From positions 62,001 through 126,000 of the forward strand of contig NZ_AWGE01000005.1 of NCBI RefSeq assembly GCF_000495815.1: a stretch of DNA of 64,000 nucleotides, read 5' to 3'. Source of the stretch: Asticcacaulis sp. AC466. Its GTDB lineage: Bacteria; Pseudomonadota; Alphaproteobacteria; Caulobacterales; Caulobacteraceae. Position 1 is the first letter of the stretch. Every line of letters begins with the position of its first letter. The position numbers were made by a program, and so were the translations under genes. The notes under the pieces were generated by a model. It was not told the origin of the DNA and did no database searches. It saw only the letters and a program-made list of their open reading frames with translations. Positions 30,452 through 39,491 of the stretch are shown here, one piece after another.

Positions 30452-32677
30452 ATGGGTGTTTCGGTTATAAGCAGGCGAGCCACATGCCTCGGGCTCATGG
30501 GAGGGCTGGCGGTTGCGACCTTGCCTATGCGTTCAACGGCCAGCGCCGGCTTTGACTCCGTCAGCCGGGTGTTCCGCCTGGATGGCGATGGCGTAACCTA
30601 TGCGTTCGGAATCGATAGCGCCGGTCAGGTGCAATCCCTGCACTGGGGTGGGGCGCTGGCTCTGGACGACCAGATCGGCGCTGCGCCCAAGCCTTCGGAC
30701 TATTCGGGATTTGATCGTGCCAACTCCATCACGCCTCTTGAGTTCGTCGCTTTCGGCGGCGGTCTGGTGGTCGAGCCGTCGCTTAAGGTCGCGTTCCCCA
30801 ACGGGGTGCGCGATCTGGTCCTGAAATACCTGGATCATAGCATAACGTCCGACGGGATCACGCTGCGGATGAAGGACATAACGGCTGAGGTCTATGTCCA
30901 GCTTAGATACGGTATGGATAAGGCCACGGGTATTTTGTCGCGATCCGCTGTCGTGGAAAACAAGACCAAGGATTGGATACGGGTTGACCAGATGGCGGCC
31001 GCCACGCTCAACCTGCCGTTCGGCGAAGACTACGAACTCAATTACCTCACGGGTCGCTGGGCGGCGGAATGGAGCTTGCAAAAGCGCCCGCTCGAAGCTG
31101 GCACGACTGTGCTGGAAAGCCGGTTGGGCATGACCGGCTCACAGAATAACCCCTGGCTGGCCGTCACCCGTCAGGGGCTGACGGATGAAGACAGCGGGCC
31201 CGTATGGTTTGGTGCGCTGGCCTGGAGCGGTTCATGGCGCATCACGGTCGAAAAGGACATTGTCGGGCATCCCCGAATTACGGCGGGGTACAATCCGTTC
31301 GATTTTGCCTACCGCCTGAAACCCGGCGAACGCCTCGAAACACCTGTCTTCTACGCCGGCTTCAGCAATGGCGGCATGGGGGGGGCGTCGCGCCGCATGC
31401 ACCGCTTTCAACGGACGGTTATCCTGCCGGGCGCGCCCGAACCCAAATTGCGCCCTGTACTTTATAATTCCTGGGAGGCAACGGAATTTGCCGTCAATGA
31501 GGCGGGTCAAATCGCCTTGGCCGAGAAGGCCGCGACCCTGGGGGTCGAACGTTTCGTCATGGATGACGGCTGGTTCGGCCAGCGAAATAATGATCATGCG
31601 GGTCTCGGCGACTGGACCGTCAACCGGGACAAATTTCCCAATGGTTTGTCGCCCCTGATCAGCCGTGTTCGCGCATTGGGTATGGAGTTCGGCCTTTGGG
31701 TGGAACCCGAAATGGTCAATCCGGACAGCCAGCTATACCGCGCTCATCCGGACTGGGTGATCAATTTCAAAGGGCGTCCGCGTACAGAAGGCCGCAATCA
31801 ACTGGTTCTCAACCTGGCGCGCAGCGACGTGCGGGACTATGTGCTGAAATCGCTTGATCTGCTTTTGCGAGACAATGATATCGCATTTTTGAAATGGGAT
31901 CATAATCGAAGCTGGTCGGAGCCCGGCTGGCCGGAACGCGCGCCCGAGGATCAGCAAAAGCTTTACGTCGACTATACCAAAAACCTCTATTGGATACTGG
32001 CTGAACTGCGCAGCCGTCATCCGAAGCTGGAAATCGAGTCGTGCGCCGGTGGGGGCGGTCGGGTCGATCTGGGGATCATGCATTTGACCGACCAGATCTG
32101 GCCGACGGACAACACCGATCCGTTTGACCGCTTGAAAATCCAGGACGGCTTCTCGCACGCCTATATGCCGGGGGTGATGATGGCGTGGGTGACGGCGTCG
32201 CCGAACTGGGTCAACAAGCGTTCGACCTCCCTTGAGTACAGGTTCCTGTCGGCCATGCAGGGGTGCCTGGGTATTGGCGACAATCTCAATCACTGGACGG
32301 CGGATGACTTTGCAACGGCGAAACGTCTGGTCGCGGAATATAAGTCCATTCGCCAAACCGTGCAGCGGGGCGATCTGTATCGTCTCATTTCTCCGCAGGG
32401 CGGCTCCGAACGCTCAGCGACCCTGTCCGTCGCCGAAACGAAACGCCAGGCCGTCCTGTTTTCGTTCCTGCATTCCAGTTCAACCTTCGACGCGACGCCT
32501 CTGATCCAGTTGCAAGGCCTGGATCCCCAGGGCCGCTATGCCGTGCGCAGCATCGTCGGTACGGCGGAGGCTGATACGCCCAAGGTGGCGAGCGGATCTT
32601 ATTGGATGAACCACGGTGTTCGCATCCCCTTGAGAGGGGACTTCCAAGGCGCCGCGCTCGCATTTGAAATCGTCTGA
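30452..32677 (+). CDS. Exported alpha-galactosidase, GH36
   Basis: A 741-residue GH36 enzyme. An N-terminal twin-arginine-type signal (ISRRATCLGLMGGLAVATLP) precedes a beta-sandwich and the TIM barrel. Catalytic elements: FVMDDGWFGQRNNDHAGLGD, the nucleophile Asp in FLKWDHNRSWSE (near residue 482), ESCAGGGGRVD, and the acid/base Asp in WPTDNTDPFDRL (near 552). It should release alpha-galactose in the periplasm, supplying the MFS porter and the dgoD-SDR-galM route. GGGAGGA lies five bases before the ATG. Sixteen bases separate it from the SIS gene. Confidence 0.93.
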   Translation: MGVSVISRRATCLGLMGGLAVATLPMRSTASAGFDSVSRVFRLDGDGVTYAFGIDSAGQVQSLHWGGALALDDQIGAAPKPSDYSGFDRANSITPLEFVAFGGGLVVEPSLKVAFPNGVRDLVLKYLDHSITSDGITLRMKDITAEVYVQLRYGMDKATGILSRSAVVENKTKDWIRVDQMAAATLNLPFGEDYELNYLTGRWAAEWSLQKRPLEAGTTVLESRLGMTGSQNNPWLAVTRQGLTDEDSGPVWFGALAWSGSWRITVEKDIVGHPRITAGYNPFDFAYRLKPGERLETPVFYAGFSNGGMGGASRRMHRFQRTVILPGAPEPKLRPVLYNSWEATEFAVNEAGQIALAEKAATLGVERFVMDDGWFGQRNNDHAGLGDWTVNRDKFPNGLSPLISRVRALGMEFGLWVEPEMVNPDSQLYRAHPDWVINFKGRPRTEGRNQLVLNLARSDVRDYVLKSLDLLLRDNDIAFLKWDHNRSWSEPGWPERAPEDQQKLYVDYTKNLYWILAELRSRHPKLEIESCAGGGGRVDLGIMHLTDQIWPTDNTDPFDRLKIQDGFSHAYMPGVMMAWVTASPNWVNKRSTSLEYRFLSAMQGCLGIGDNLNHWTADDFATAKRLVAEYKSIRQTVQRGDLYRLISPQGGSERSATLSVAETKRQAVLFSFLHSSSTFDATPLIQLQGLDPQGRYAVRSIVGTAEADTPKVASGSYWMNHGVRIPLRGDFQGAALAFEIV

Positions 32678-32692
32678 TAAAGGAAATTAGAG

Positions 32693-33706
32693 TTGACTAT
32701 CCCCTTTGATGCCGCACGGTTCGCCCAATCGCTGAACGGCGCCGTTGCTGAACTGGACCGCGCTGCCGCCTACGGTTTGGCTGTCGCTACAGAGATCGAC
32801 CGCATTTACTTTGTGGCGCCGGGCGCCCCGAACCGCATCATGCAAGGCCTGCGCTATTGGATCGAAAGCCTGAGTGCGAACATTGAGGTCCGCTGCTACT
32901 ACCCAGCGGAGTTTATGGCGATGAACCCGCCGCGCCTGGACGAACGCACGCTTGTCATTATGGCTTCGAAGTCTGGAAAGACGATGGAATCCGTAGCGGC
33001 GGCCAAATTTTTGCAAGACAGGCCGTGTCGCAAGCTGGTGATTACCCAGGCCGCCGACCGCCCCATCGCGCAATATATCGACACGCAATTTCTGCTCGGT
33101 GAGACGCATGAACCCTTCTATGGCGTGTTCATGATCTTGCAGGCGCTTATCGGGGGCATCTTGGCCGGCAAGGACGCCTGGCCACACTTGCCTGCGCTGC
33201 TCAGGTCCTTGAAAGCGTTGCCGACCGTGCTTGCCGATACGGTCGCCCAGCAAGACGCCCGCGCCGCCAAGGAGGCGGAAGCCTATAAGGATGACAGGCT
33301 TTTGTACCTTCTGGGGGCAGGTCCCGTGTTTACAATGACCTATTATGTCGGGGTCTGCATCCTTCAGGAAAGTCAGTGGATGCACTGTATTCCAGTGGAA
33401 GCCGCTGAACTATTCCACGGACCTTTCGAGGCCATAGATGAAACCGTTCCGGTTGTTCTCATGCTGGGAGAGGACGTAAGCCGGCCGATCATCGAACGGG
33501 CACTGGCATTTTGCCAGAGATACACGCCTCGAACGATCGTATACGATTCGCGTGATCTGGCCATGCCGGGTATCGATCCGGTCATCCGCCCAATGGTGGC
33601 GCCCTATGTTGTGGGCATTGCGGTCGAACGCATCGCCGCGCATTTGGCGGAATTGCACCAGCAGCCCCTGAGCACGACACGATATATGGGCAAGGTGCCC
33701 TATTGA
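32693..33706 (+). CDS. FrlB-like SIS-domain sugar-phosphate deglycase/isomerase
   Basis: A 337-residue protein with two SIS domains: MASKSGKTMESVAA near residue 95 is the phosphosugar-binding loop, YLLGAGPVFTMTYY starts the second domain, and SQWMHCIPVEAAELFHGPFE followed by the C-terminal YMGKVPY resembles the fructoselysine-6-phosphate deglycase group. Such enzymes cleave Amadori-type sugar-phosphate-amine adducts. Glucosamine-6-phosphate deaminase of the SIS type (missing from the nag operon) is the main alternative. The start is a TTG at 32693 with AGGA eight bases upstream. No matching sugar kinase is seen nearby. Co-transcription with GH36 is likely. Confidence 0.78.
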   Translation: MTIPFDAARFAQSLNGAVAELDRAAAYGLAVATEIDRIYFVAPGAPNRIMQGLRYWIESLSANIEVRCYYPAEFMAMNPPRLDERTLVIMASKSGKTMESVAAAKFLQDRPCRKLVITQAADRPIAQYIDTQFLLGETHEPFYGVFMILQALIGGILAGKDAWPHLPALLRSLKALPTVLADTVAQQDARAAKEAEAYKDDRLLYLLGAGPVFTMTYYVGVCILQESQWMHCIPVEAAELFHGPFEAIDETVPVVLMLGEDVSRPIIERALAFCQRYTPRTIVYDSRDLAMPGIDPVIRPMVAPYVVGIAVERIAAHLAELHQQPLSTTRYMGKVPY

Positions 33707-33743
33707 ATGCCACAACATTGAAAAGACTGGGTCGACCTGTAAT

Positions 33744-33760
33744 CCTTTTTTCAAAAAAGG
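33744..33760 (+). terminator. Weak hairpin after the SIS gene
   Basis: CCTTTTTT-C-AAAAAAGG is a perfect but AT-rich inverted repeat with a one-base centre, 38 bases after the stop; an eight-T run occurs later at about 33805. Terminator function is uncertain. Confidence 0.3.
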
Positions 33761-33865
33761 GCTTCGCCGAATAAGCTCCTGTCTTGAGCCTGTAGCCGCC
33801 GTTCTATTTTTTTTCGGCGCCTTCGACTTCCTCTTGCCGACTTTAAGCCGCTTCCAAATCTGTCG

Positions 33866-34639
33866 TCAGTCGAAGACCTGCGCGGCATCGTCGGGGCGCA
33901 TCTTGTCGCGGCTGATACGCAGGCCAACATAGACGGCAGCCGTAAAGATCATTCCGGTCAGGGACGACAGGCTATCGCCAAGGCTCGTGATCAAGGTGTC
34001 GGTGAGGCCGCCGGGCATCGGCAAAGCGCTGCCAAGGTTTGCGCCCAGCACCTCAAGCAGCTTGTCGAACAGGTTTGAGGCGATGCCGTTGACGAGAGTC
34101 AGGCCGAACAGTGTCCAGCGATGGCCGCGCGTCAGGACGAACGAGCGTTTGACGCTTCCCCACAGACCCAGTCCCTGTTCGCTGACATAGGCAGGTATAG
34201 CGACGTATGCCGCCATCAGGAACATGAAGCAGGGAAAGACCAGCAGCAGAAAGGCGAATCCGGCGACAACACCGGTCATAAGCAGAATCAAGACCAGCGG
34301 AAGGGCGTTAAAAGCTGCGTGCCCCAACACCGTAGGCAGCGATACGGATTTGCCCACGGCGCGCAGGATAGCGATTTCGGTGATGGCTGACAGATTGATC
34401 ATATAAAGTAAGAGACTGACCAGACCGCTTCCTACCAACCAGATCTGGGGCGATCCGGACACGCGGTCCCATTTTTCCCACCAACTGCCGGGTTGCACCT
34501 CTAGGCCCGCATACAGGCCGTAATTGATCGCCAGCGTCGGTAGCACGGTCAAAATCAACCCCAGGATGAGAAATAGGGCGAAATTGTCGCTGATCAACCG
34601 GAAGAAACGGCTGTAGGCCGAACCGAAAGAGAAGGGCAT
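33866..34639 (-). CDS. Polytopic inner-membrane protein of unknown function
   Basis: A 257-residue protein with five or six hydrophobic segments (FALFLILGLILTVLPTLAI, WLVGSGLVSLLLYMINL, ALPLVLILLMTGVVAGFAFL, and others) and a conserved-looking amphipathic stretch YVSEQGLGLWGSVKRSFVLT. This layout resembles the membrane domain fused to some glycerophosphodiester phosphodiesterases and the many stand-alone alphaproteobacterial membrane proteins like it, with no catalytic domain present. It lies 59 bases downstream of the LacI gene on the same strand. Function is not assigned. Confidence 0.75.
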   Translation of the reverse strand: MPFSFGSAYSRFFRLISDNFALFLILGLILTVLPTLAINYGLYAGLEVQPGSWWEKWDRVSGSPQIWLVGSGLVSLLLYMINLSAITEIAILRAVGKSVSLPTVLGHAAFNALPLVLILLMTGVVAGFAFLLLVFPCFMFLMAAYVAIPAYVSEQGLGLWGSVKRSFVLTRGHRWTLFGLTLVNGIASNLFDKLLEVLGANLGSALPMPGGLTDTLITSLGDSLSSLTGMIFTAAVYVGLRISRDKMRPDDAAQVFD

Positions 34640-34698
34640 GGCGATCCTGTTTTAGCGTGTCGGTTTAGCCTATGACCGTATATGGGTTCTGCCAAGAC

Positions 34699-35772
34699 CT
34701 ATTTTGTCTTGCGCAATGGTGCTGTAGAGGCCCGCAGGACAACATCGTGCTGCAGAACGACATGGGGCGCCGGGGTTGGCCATTCGACACTGTCAGGGCC
34801 GCTGGTGAGTGGCGACAGGCGGGTAAACAGCAGATCGCCCGCCGCTGCCCCCAGACGCGTGACTGGCTGGCGCACAGTGGTGAGTGACGGCCACAGCATT
34901 TCCGAGGTCGGAATGTCGTCGAAGCCCACAACCGAGCAGTCGTCCGGCAGGGTGAGGCCCAATTCATGGGCCACGCTGATCACCGCCGCGGCCATTTCGT
35001 CATTCGACGCAAAGATGGCGGTCGGTCGGTCTGCTCGTTCAAGCAGGTTATGCGCGCAAGGTATGGCCGAAAAATATCGGAAGCCGCCCTCTTCGATCAG
35101 GCTATCGTCGATCGACAGGCCCGCTTCGCTCATGGCCTGCGCGAATCCTTCCCACCGCAACAGCGTGGCGGAATGCCCGGGCAGGCCCCGAATGAAGCCA
35201 ATCCGCTTATGCCCGAATGCGATGAGGTGCTGAGTCAACTGATAGGCCGCGCGTTTTTCGTCGATGCGTACCGACGGCAGGTGGCGGGCCTCGGTTACCG
35301 GGGCAATCCGGACATAGGGGACGCCTGCCTCGTCGAGTACGCCCAGGACTATCTCATTGTCGGTCAGGGGCGCGGTCAGAACCGCACCGTCAAGCTTCAG
35401 GCGGCGCACCAGATCCTTGGTACGCCGTTCGATGTCCGGGCTTTGGTAGTCCAACTCCTCGACGACCAGGTGATAGCCGAAATAGTGGCAGCGGCTGAGC
35501 AGGCCGATCTGGATGTCGCTGGTGTAAGCGCCACCGGGATCGCCGTAGAGCTGGGCCACAACATACGATTTGTCAGGTGTTTGGGATCTCATCCCGCGTG
35601 CCGATTCGTTGACCTCGAAGCCGAGTTCGGCGACGGCGGCGCGAACCTTGGCACGCATTTCGTTGGAGACGTGGCGTTCATTATTGATGACGCGGGAGAC
35701 CGTCTTGATCGAAACGCCGGCGCGGCTGGCCACGTCTATAATGGTCGGCTTACGTATATCGCTTGGCGGCAT
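34699..35772 (-). CDS. LacI-family transcriptional regulator
   Basis: A 357-residue LacI/GalR regulator. The helix-turn-helix and hinge helix are at the N terminus (TIIDVASRAGVSIKTVSRVI, then VAELGFEVNESARGMRS), followed by the periplasmic-binding-like effector domain (VRIDEKRAAYQLTQHLIAFG, GFDDIPTSEMLWPSLTTVRQ). It probably senses a sugar and controls one of the glycan units; the 14-bp inverted repeats between GH2 and GH43 or sequences before the SGLT-GH16 pair are possible targets. No target can be proven from sequence. A 59-base gap separates it from the membrane protein downstream. Confidence 0.9.
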   Translation of the reverse strand: MPPSDIRKPTIIDVASRAGVSIKTVSRVINNERHVSNEMRAKVRAAVAELGFEVNESARGMRSQTPDKSYVVAQLYGDPGGAYTSDIQIGLLSRCHYFGYHLVVEELDYQSPDIERRTKDLVRRLKLDGAVLTAPLTDNEIVLGVLDEAGVPYVRIAPVTEARHLPSVRIDEKRAAYQLTQHLIAFGHKRIGFIRGLPGHSATLLRWEGFAQAMSEAGLSIDDSLIEEGGFRYFSAIPCAHNLLERADRPTAIFASNDEMAAAVISVAHELGLTLPDDCSVVGFDDIPTSEMLWPSLTTVRQPVTRLGAAAGDLLFTRLSPLTSGPDSVEWPTPAPHVVLQHDVVLRASTAPLRKTK

Positions 35773-36300
35773 CAGTGCTTTACCGGCGTGAATCTATCGG
35801 CGTGCGGCATGGCAAAGTTGTAGGGGCGCGGCGGTGTGGGCATGCAGACGGGTCTCGTGACGGGAGGCTTTGGGGAACGCTAACACGCGGGTGGCAACAC
35901 GGCAAGCCTGCCTTGGGCGGGAGGGCAGGACGCAGGGATATGATTTTATTGATATTTTTGTATTTGTGTAATATCCGGGGCGAGTGAAGGCCCAGGCCTT
36001 GCGCCCGTTGTCAGTATTTCGAGACAGGGTGTGAGACTGATTTATCGACGGATAAAAATTTTTTCCGCGATAATTTTAAGAAAAATATATTTTATATCAA
36101 CAAGTTATATTGCAATGGTTGCGGATTGACAATCTGACAACCTTGTCAGTTTGTGTTTACATGCGGTTGGCTTGCGCGTACGAAGACAGCGTCACGCATC
36201 CGGCGACGAACGGCTGTGAATGTAACGTCTCCCTGTTGCAATCAGTTCTCGCAGGACAATTACGGCCCTCCCGGTTCCCGAGACTTGGAGGGCCATTTTG
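35773..36300. other. Gene-free region between LacI and GH16
   Basis: Contains 528 bases with no credible protein gene. The part 35930-36110 is AT-rich. Features seen: a degenerate 13-bp motif copy TTTGTGTAATATC (35963-35975), a palindrome at 36134-36149, and a plus-strand terminator-like hairpin at 36264-36306. Confidence 0.6.
36134..36149. promoter_or_regulatory. Palindrome CTGACAACCTTGTCAG
   Basis: Seven-base arms CTGACAA/TTGTCAG around CC, just after a TTGACA hexamer (36126-36131). It has the look of an operator at a plus-strand promoter. Confidence 0.4.
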
Positions 36301-36306
36301 TTATTT
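36264..36306 (+). terminator. Plus-strand terminator-like hairpin overlapping the GH16 3' end
   Basis: GGCCCTCC (36264-36271) pairs with GGAGGGCC (36287-36294) and is followed on the plus strand by ATTTTGTTATTT. The minus strand lacks a T-run, so orientation is toward the GH16 stop and does not suit GH16 itself. Confidence 0.55.
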
Positions 36307-37170
36307 CTGATAAACTCTCACATAGTCGATCTTGAACTGCCAGGGCAGGCTTGAATCGTCCACGCCTGTCTTGCCACCGAAATCGCCGCCCACCGCCAGG
36401 TTCAGGATAAGGTTGTGCGCGCGGTCGAAGGGCCAGGTGCCGGTGTTGCCCTTGCCGTCATTGCGGAAATGGAAATAGTACCGACCGTCGATGCCTTCCT
36501 TGATCTCATCGGGTGTCCACAAAAGGCTGTAGGTATGCCACTGACCGCATACGGCGGGCATAGCCTTCAGAACCCCTTTTTGGGTACCCTTTACGTGGTT
36601 GTACTGTCCGGTATGGATGGTGTGGTAGATAACATCCTTGTCCCAGCCGACATATTCCATGATGTCGATTTCGCCGTCGTCGGGCCATTTCAACCGATCG
36701 GTTGCCGGCAGTTGCCAGATTGCCGGCCAGACACCCAAACCGCACGGTAACTGGGCACGCACCTCGACATAGCCGTATTTGTAGGTCTTTTTCGATAGCA
36801 GGCGCGCAGACGTATAGTGCTGGCCGCCCCAATCTGATCTGTTCTTAAGGTCTTCCTTACGCGCCTCGATGATGAGGGCGCCATCCTCGACGCGTGAATT
36901 TTCCAGGCGGGCATTGGCGTAATATTGCCGTTCGTGGTTCGCCCAGCCGGTCTTGTTGGCCTTGGTGTCGTATCGCCACAGGGCGGGATTGGGCAGGCCC
37001 GGGGTATCGAACTCATCGGACCATTTCAGTGTGTAGCCGGCCGGCACGCCGCCGGGTTCATCTATGGCTAGGGAATCCTTCGCGGGCGCCGCGGATGGGT
37101 CTGCGCTCGCGGTCAGAGGCAGGATAAGAGCCGTGACGGCCAGACAGGATATACGGGCATGGGACAGCAC
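36301..37170 (-). CDS. Secreted GH16 endo-beta-glucanase-type enzyme
   Basis: A 289-residue GH16 protein: a signal peptide (ISCLAVTALILPLTASA), then the jelly-roll domain with LKWSDEFDTPG, WANHERQYYANARLENSRV, and the catalytic DDGEIDIMEYVGWD, in which the two Glu of E-x-D-x-x-E (near residue 165) are nucleophile and acid/base. Laminarinase or licheninase activity is the usual reading of this motif with the extra Met. Start is GTG at 37170 with AAGGAG eight bases before it. It lies 84 bases downstream of the SGLT-type symporter gene, on the same strand, so the pair may handle a beta-glucan and its product. Confidence 0.9.
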   Translation of the reverse strand: MLSHARISCLAVTALILPLTASADPSAAPAKDSLAIDEPGGVPAGYTLKWSDEFDTPGLPNPALWRYDTKANKTGWANHERQYYANARLENSRVEDGALIIEARKEDLKNRSDWGGQHYTSARLLSKKTYKYGYVEVRAQLPCGLGVWPAIWQLPATDRLKWPDDGEIDIMEYVGWDKDVIYHTIHTGQYNHVKGTQKGVLKAMPAVCGQWHTYSLLWTPDEIKEGIDGRYYFHFRNDGKGNTGTWPFDRAHNLILNLAVGGDFGGKTGVDDSSLPWQFKIDYVRVYQK

Positions 37171-37254
37171 GGGGCGGGCTCCTTAAAAAGCGTTTCCAAT
37201 CGTTTCGCGGGCGCCTTTGCGGCTTATGGTGTGAGGCTAGCAGACTGGTCCGGC

Positions 37255-38844
37255 CTAGGCAAACCAGACAACGATGGCGCCGGTTAAGATAAGCAGGGCG
37301 ACAGACAGGATGCGGTAGTTCTGATACCATTTCACTGTCCTGAGATGGGCGGTTTCGGTTTTCCAGACATCTTTGGCGAACATCAGTTGGCTGACGGTCG
37401 CGGGGTCCGGAGCGGGGCGGAACAGGCTACCTATCAGCAGGGCGGCGCCGGCGATGACGAAAATGACCACGGCGGCGACCAGGAAATGCAACGGAAAGAC
37501 GTGAAACTGAAAGGCGTCAACGAAGAGAACGAGGCTGGCGGTGGTCCCTACGATTAGGCCGGCGGCCGCGCCGGTCGTATTGACGCGCTTAATGAACAGG
37601 CCCGCCAGGAAGACGGCGGCGATTGGGGGGACGAAGTAGCACAGGACCGCCTGGAGATATTTCCAGAGCGTGTCTTGGAAATGGATAATCTGAGGCGTCC
37701 ATAGAACGGAAATGACCATCAGCGCTACAATGACGATCTTGCCGGTGCGCACCAGTTGCACGTCTGTCATGCCGGGCCGCAGTTTGCGGATGAAGTCCAT
37801 GGTCAGCAGGGTAGAGGTCGAATTGTAGACGGCAGACAGGTTCGCCAGGATTGAAATCAGGCACGCCGCCAGGATTAGTCCGATGAGGCCGTGCGGCATG
37901 ACTTCGAAAACGATGTGCGAAAACACCTGATCGGGCTGGGCGAGGTGAGGAAAGAGCAAGACCGCTGCGGCGCCCGGCAGGATGACCAGGAACAGGTTGG
38001 TCAGTTTCAGCGCACCGCCCATCAAAGAGCCCCAGCGACCGTGGTCCAGAGACTTAGCGGCCAGAACGCGCTGGACCATGATCTGGTTTGTGCACCAGAA
38101 ATAAAAGCCGATGAGGGGCACGCCCGTCAGAAGACCCGTCCAGGGCATGTCCTTGTCTGAGGCCGGCATGACCAGCTTCAGATGCGCGGGGTCCAGTTGC
38201 GACATAACGTGTGTCCAGCCCCCGGCGGCCTGAAAGGTGAAGAAGGCGATACCGGACGCGGCAACGACCATGACCAGTCCCTGAACACTTTCGACCATGA
38301 TGACCGCACGCAAGCCCCCGGAGATGAGGAAGGCGCCGGCCAGTAGGGCGAGCAGGGCGCAGACCTGCCACAGCACCCAGTCGGGGAAAAGGATTTGGAA
38401 CAGGACGGCCCCGGCGAACAATCCACCTGCGGCATCGAGGAAAATACCCAGAACGACAGACAGGGCCGAAACATAGGTGCGCACGAACTTGCCGTAACGC
38501 AGCTCCAGGAACTCCGGCACGGTGAAGACCTGGGATTTGATATAGGTCGGGAGCACGAAGGCGCAGAAGATGGTCAGCACGACCGCCGCCATCCATTCGT
38601 AATTATAGACCGAAATGCCGTGCGAATAGGCGGCCCCGGTCAGGCCGACCAGGGACGTCGCCGAAATGGTCGAGGCGTAGAGCGCAAAACCGATGCGCGG
38701 CCAGGATGCCGAATTGCCGCCAAGGAAGTGTTCGCGCGCCTTCATCTGGCGCCGACGATCCAACAGGCCCATCAGGATCAGGCCGCCGACGTAAAGACCG
38801 AACACTCCCAGATCGAGCCAGCTCAGGTTTTGGATCAAAGGCAT
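37255..38844 (-). CDS. SGLT-type sodium/solute symporter (SSS family)
   Basis: A 529-residue polytopic protein of the sodium:solute symporter family with about 13-14 hydrophobic segments. GFALYASTISATSLVGLTGA near residue 55 and the QVFTVPEFLELRYGKFVRTY segment are typical of sugar-transporting SGLT-like members. It should import a monosaccharide such as glucose or galactose with sodium. The gene precedes the GH16 gene on the minus strand, and the short intergenic region between them contains AAGCGTTTCCAATCGTTTCG (37186-37205), which has the look of a LacI-type half-site. It is divergent from the DNA glycosylase gene. Confidence 0.88.
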   Translation of the reverse strand: MPLIQNLSWLDLGVFGLYVGGLILMGLLDRRRQMKAREHFLGGNSASWPRIGFALYASTISATSLVGLTGAAYSHGISVYNYEWMAAVVLTIFCAFVLPTYIKSQVFTVPEFLELRYGKFVRTYVSALSVVLGIFLDAAGGLFAGAVLFQILFPDWVLWQVCALLALLAGAFLISGGLRAVIMVESVQGLVMVVAASGIAFFTFQAAGGWTHVMSQLDPAHLKLVMPASDKDMPWTGLLTGVPLIGFYFWCTNQIMVQRVLAAKSLDHGRWGSLMGGALKLTNLFLVILPGAAAVLLFPHLAQPDQVFSHIVFEVMPHGLIGLILAACLISILANLSAVYNSTSTLLTMDFIRKLRPGMTDVQLVRTGKIVIVALMVISVLWTPQIIHFQDTLWKYLQAVLCYFVPPIAAVFLAGLFIKRVNTTGAAAGLIVGTTASLVLFVDAFQFHVFPLHFLVAAVVIFVIAGAALLIGSLFRPAPDPATVSQLMFAKDVWKTETAHLRTVKWYQNYRILSVALLILTGAIVVWFA

Positions 38845-38929
38845 GTCGGCGTGTTCCCCGTCTTTTTTTCAGGGTATCGGATTTCGCGCGGGGTGCAAGC
38901 CGCCTTGCATCGGCCATCTGACCTCCCAC

Positions 38930-39472
38930 ATGCACACCATGTCCAAACTCGATAAATTTGGCGCCTTGCCAGACGAACACGTGCCCGACCTGCTGGCGCC
39001 AGGGTTGAAGCTTGTTTTCTGTGGCACGGCTCTGGGGCGCGTTTCGGCAGAGCGTTGCGCCTATTACGCCAATCCCGGCAACTTCTTCTGGCGAACCCTG
39101 CACAATACCGGACTGACGCCGGGCCAAGTCAGGCCTCAGGACTATGCGCAGGTACTCGATTACGGCATCGGCCTGACCGACCTGTGCAAGGCGCACTATG
39201 GCAATGACAACCAATTGCCCGCCGGTGCGCTCGATGCCGAAGCTCTCCGCCAGAAAATTCTGCGCTATCGGCCGGCCATCCTGGCCTTTACCAGCAAGAC
39301 GGGCGCCAGTGTGTACCTCGGGCGAGCGACCGGTGACATCACACTCGGCTTTCAACCGGAAAAAGTCGGGGATACCCGCATTTATGTCTTGCCTTCGCCG
39401 TCAGGTCAGGCCCGTATCTTCTGGAATCAACAGGCCTGGCAGGATCTGGCCGACACCGTGCGCGGTGTGTGA
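38930..39472 (+). CDS. mug: Mismatch-specific DNA glycosylase (MUG/TDG type)
   Basis: A 180-residue uracil-DNA-glycosylase-fold protein. The N-terminal motif LVFCGTALGRVSAERCAYYANPGNFFWRTL (in parts FCGTALGRVSAE and YYANPGNFFW) is the substrate pocket of the mismatch-specific DNA-glycosylase group that removes uracil or thymine opposite guanine, and the C-terminal PSPSGQARIFWNQQAWQDL has the leucine/arginine-loop position. The frame is open upstream to 38843; ATG at 38930 or 38939 gives the family's usual N terminus, neither with a clear ribosome-binding site. A 19-base gap links it to the Nudix gene. Confidence 0.88.
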   Translation: MHTMSKLDKFGALPDEHVPDLLAPGLKLVFCGTALGRVSAERCAYYANPGNFFWRTLHNTGLTPGQVRPQDYAQVLDYGIGLTDLCKAHYGNDNQLPAGALDAEALRQKILRYRPAILAFTSKTGASVYLGRATGDITLGFQPEKVGDTRIYVLPSPSGQARIFWNQQAWQDLADTVRGV

Positions 39473-39491
39473 CACCCCGGTAGGAGGCCCC

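Noticed and set aside
37186-37205. LacI operator between the SGLT and GH16 genes
   Set aside because: The sequence has repeated CGTTTC elements but is not palindromic, so it is mentioned only in passing under the symporter and not called as a site.
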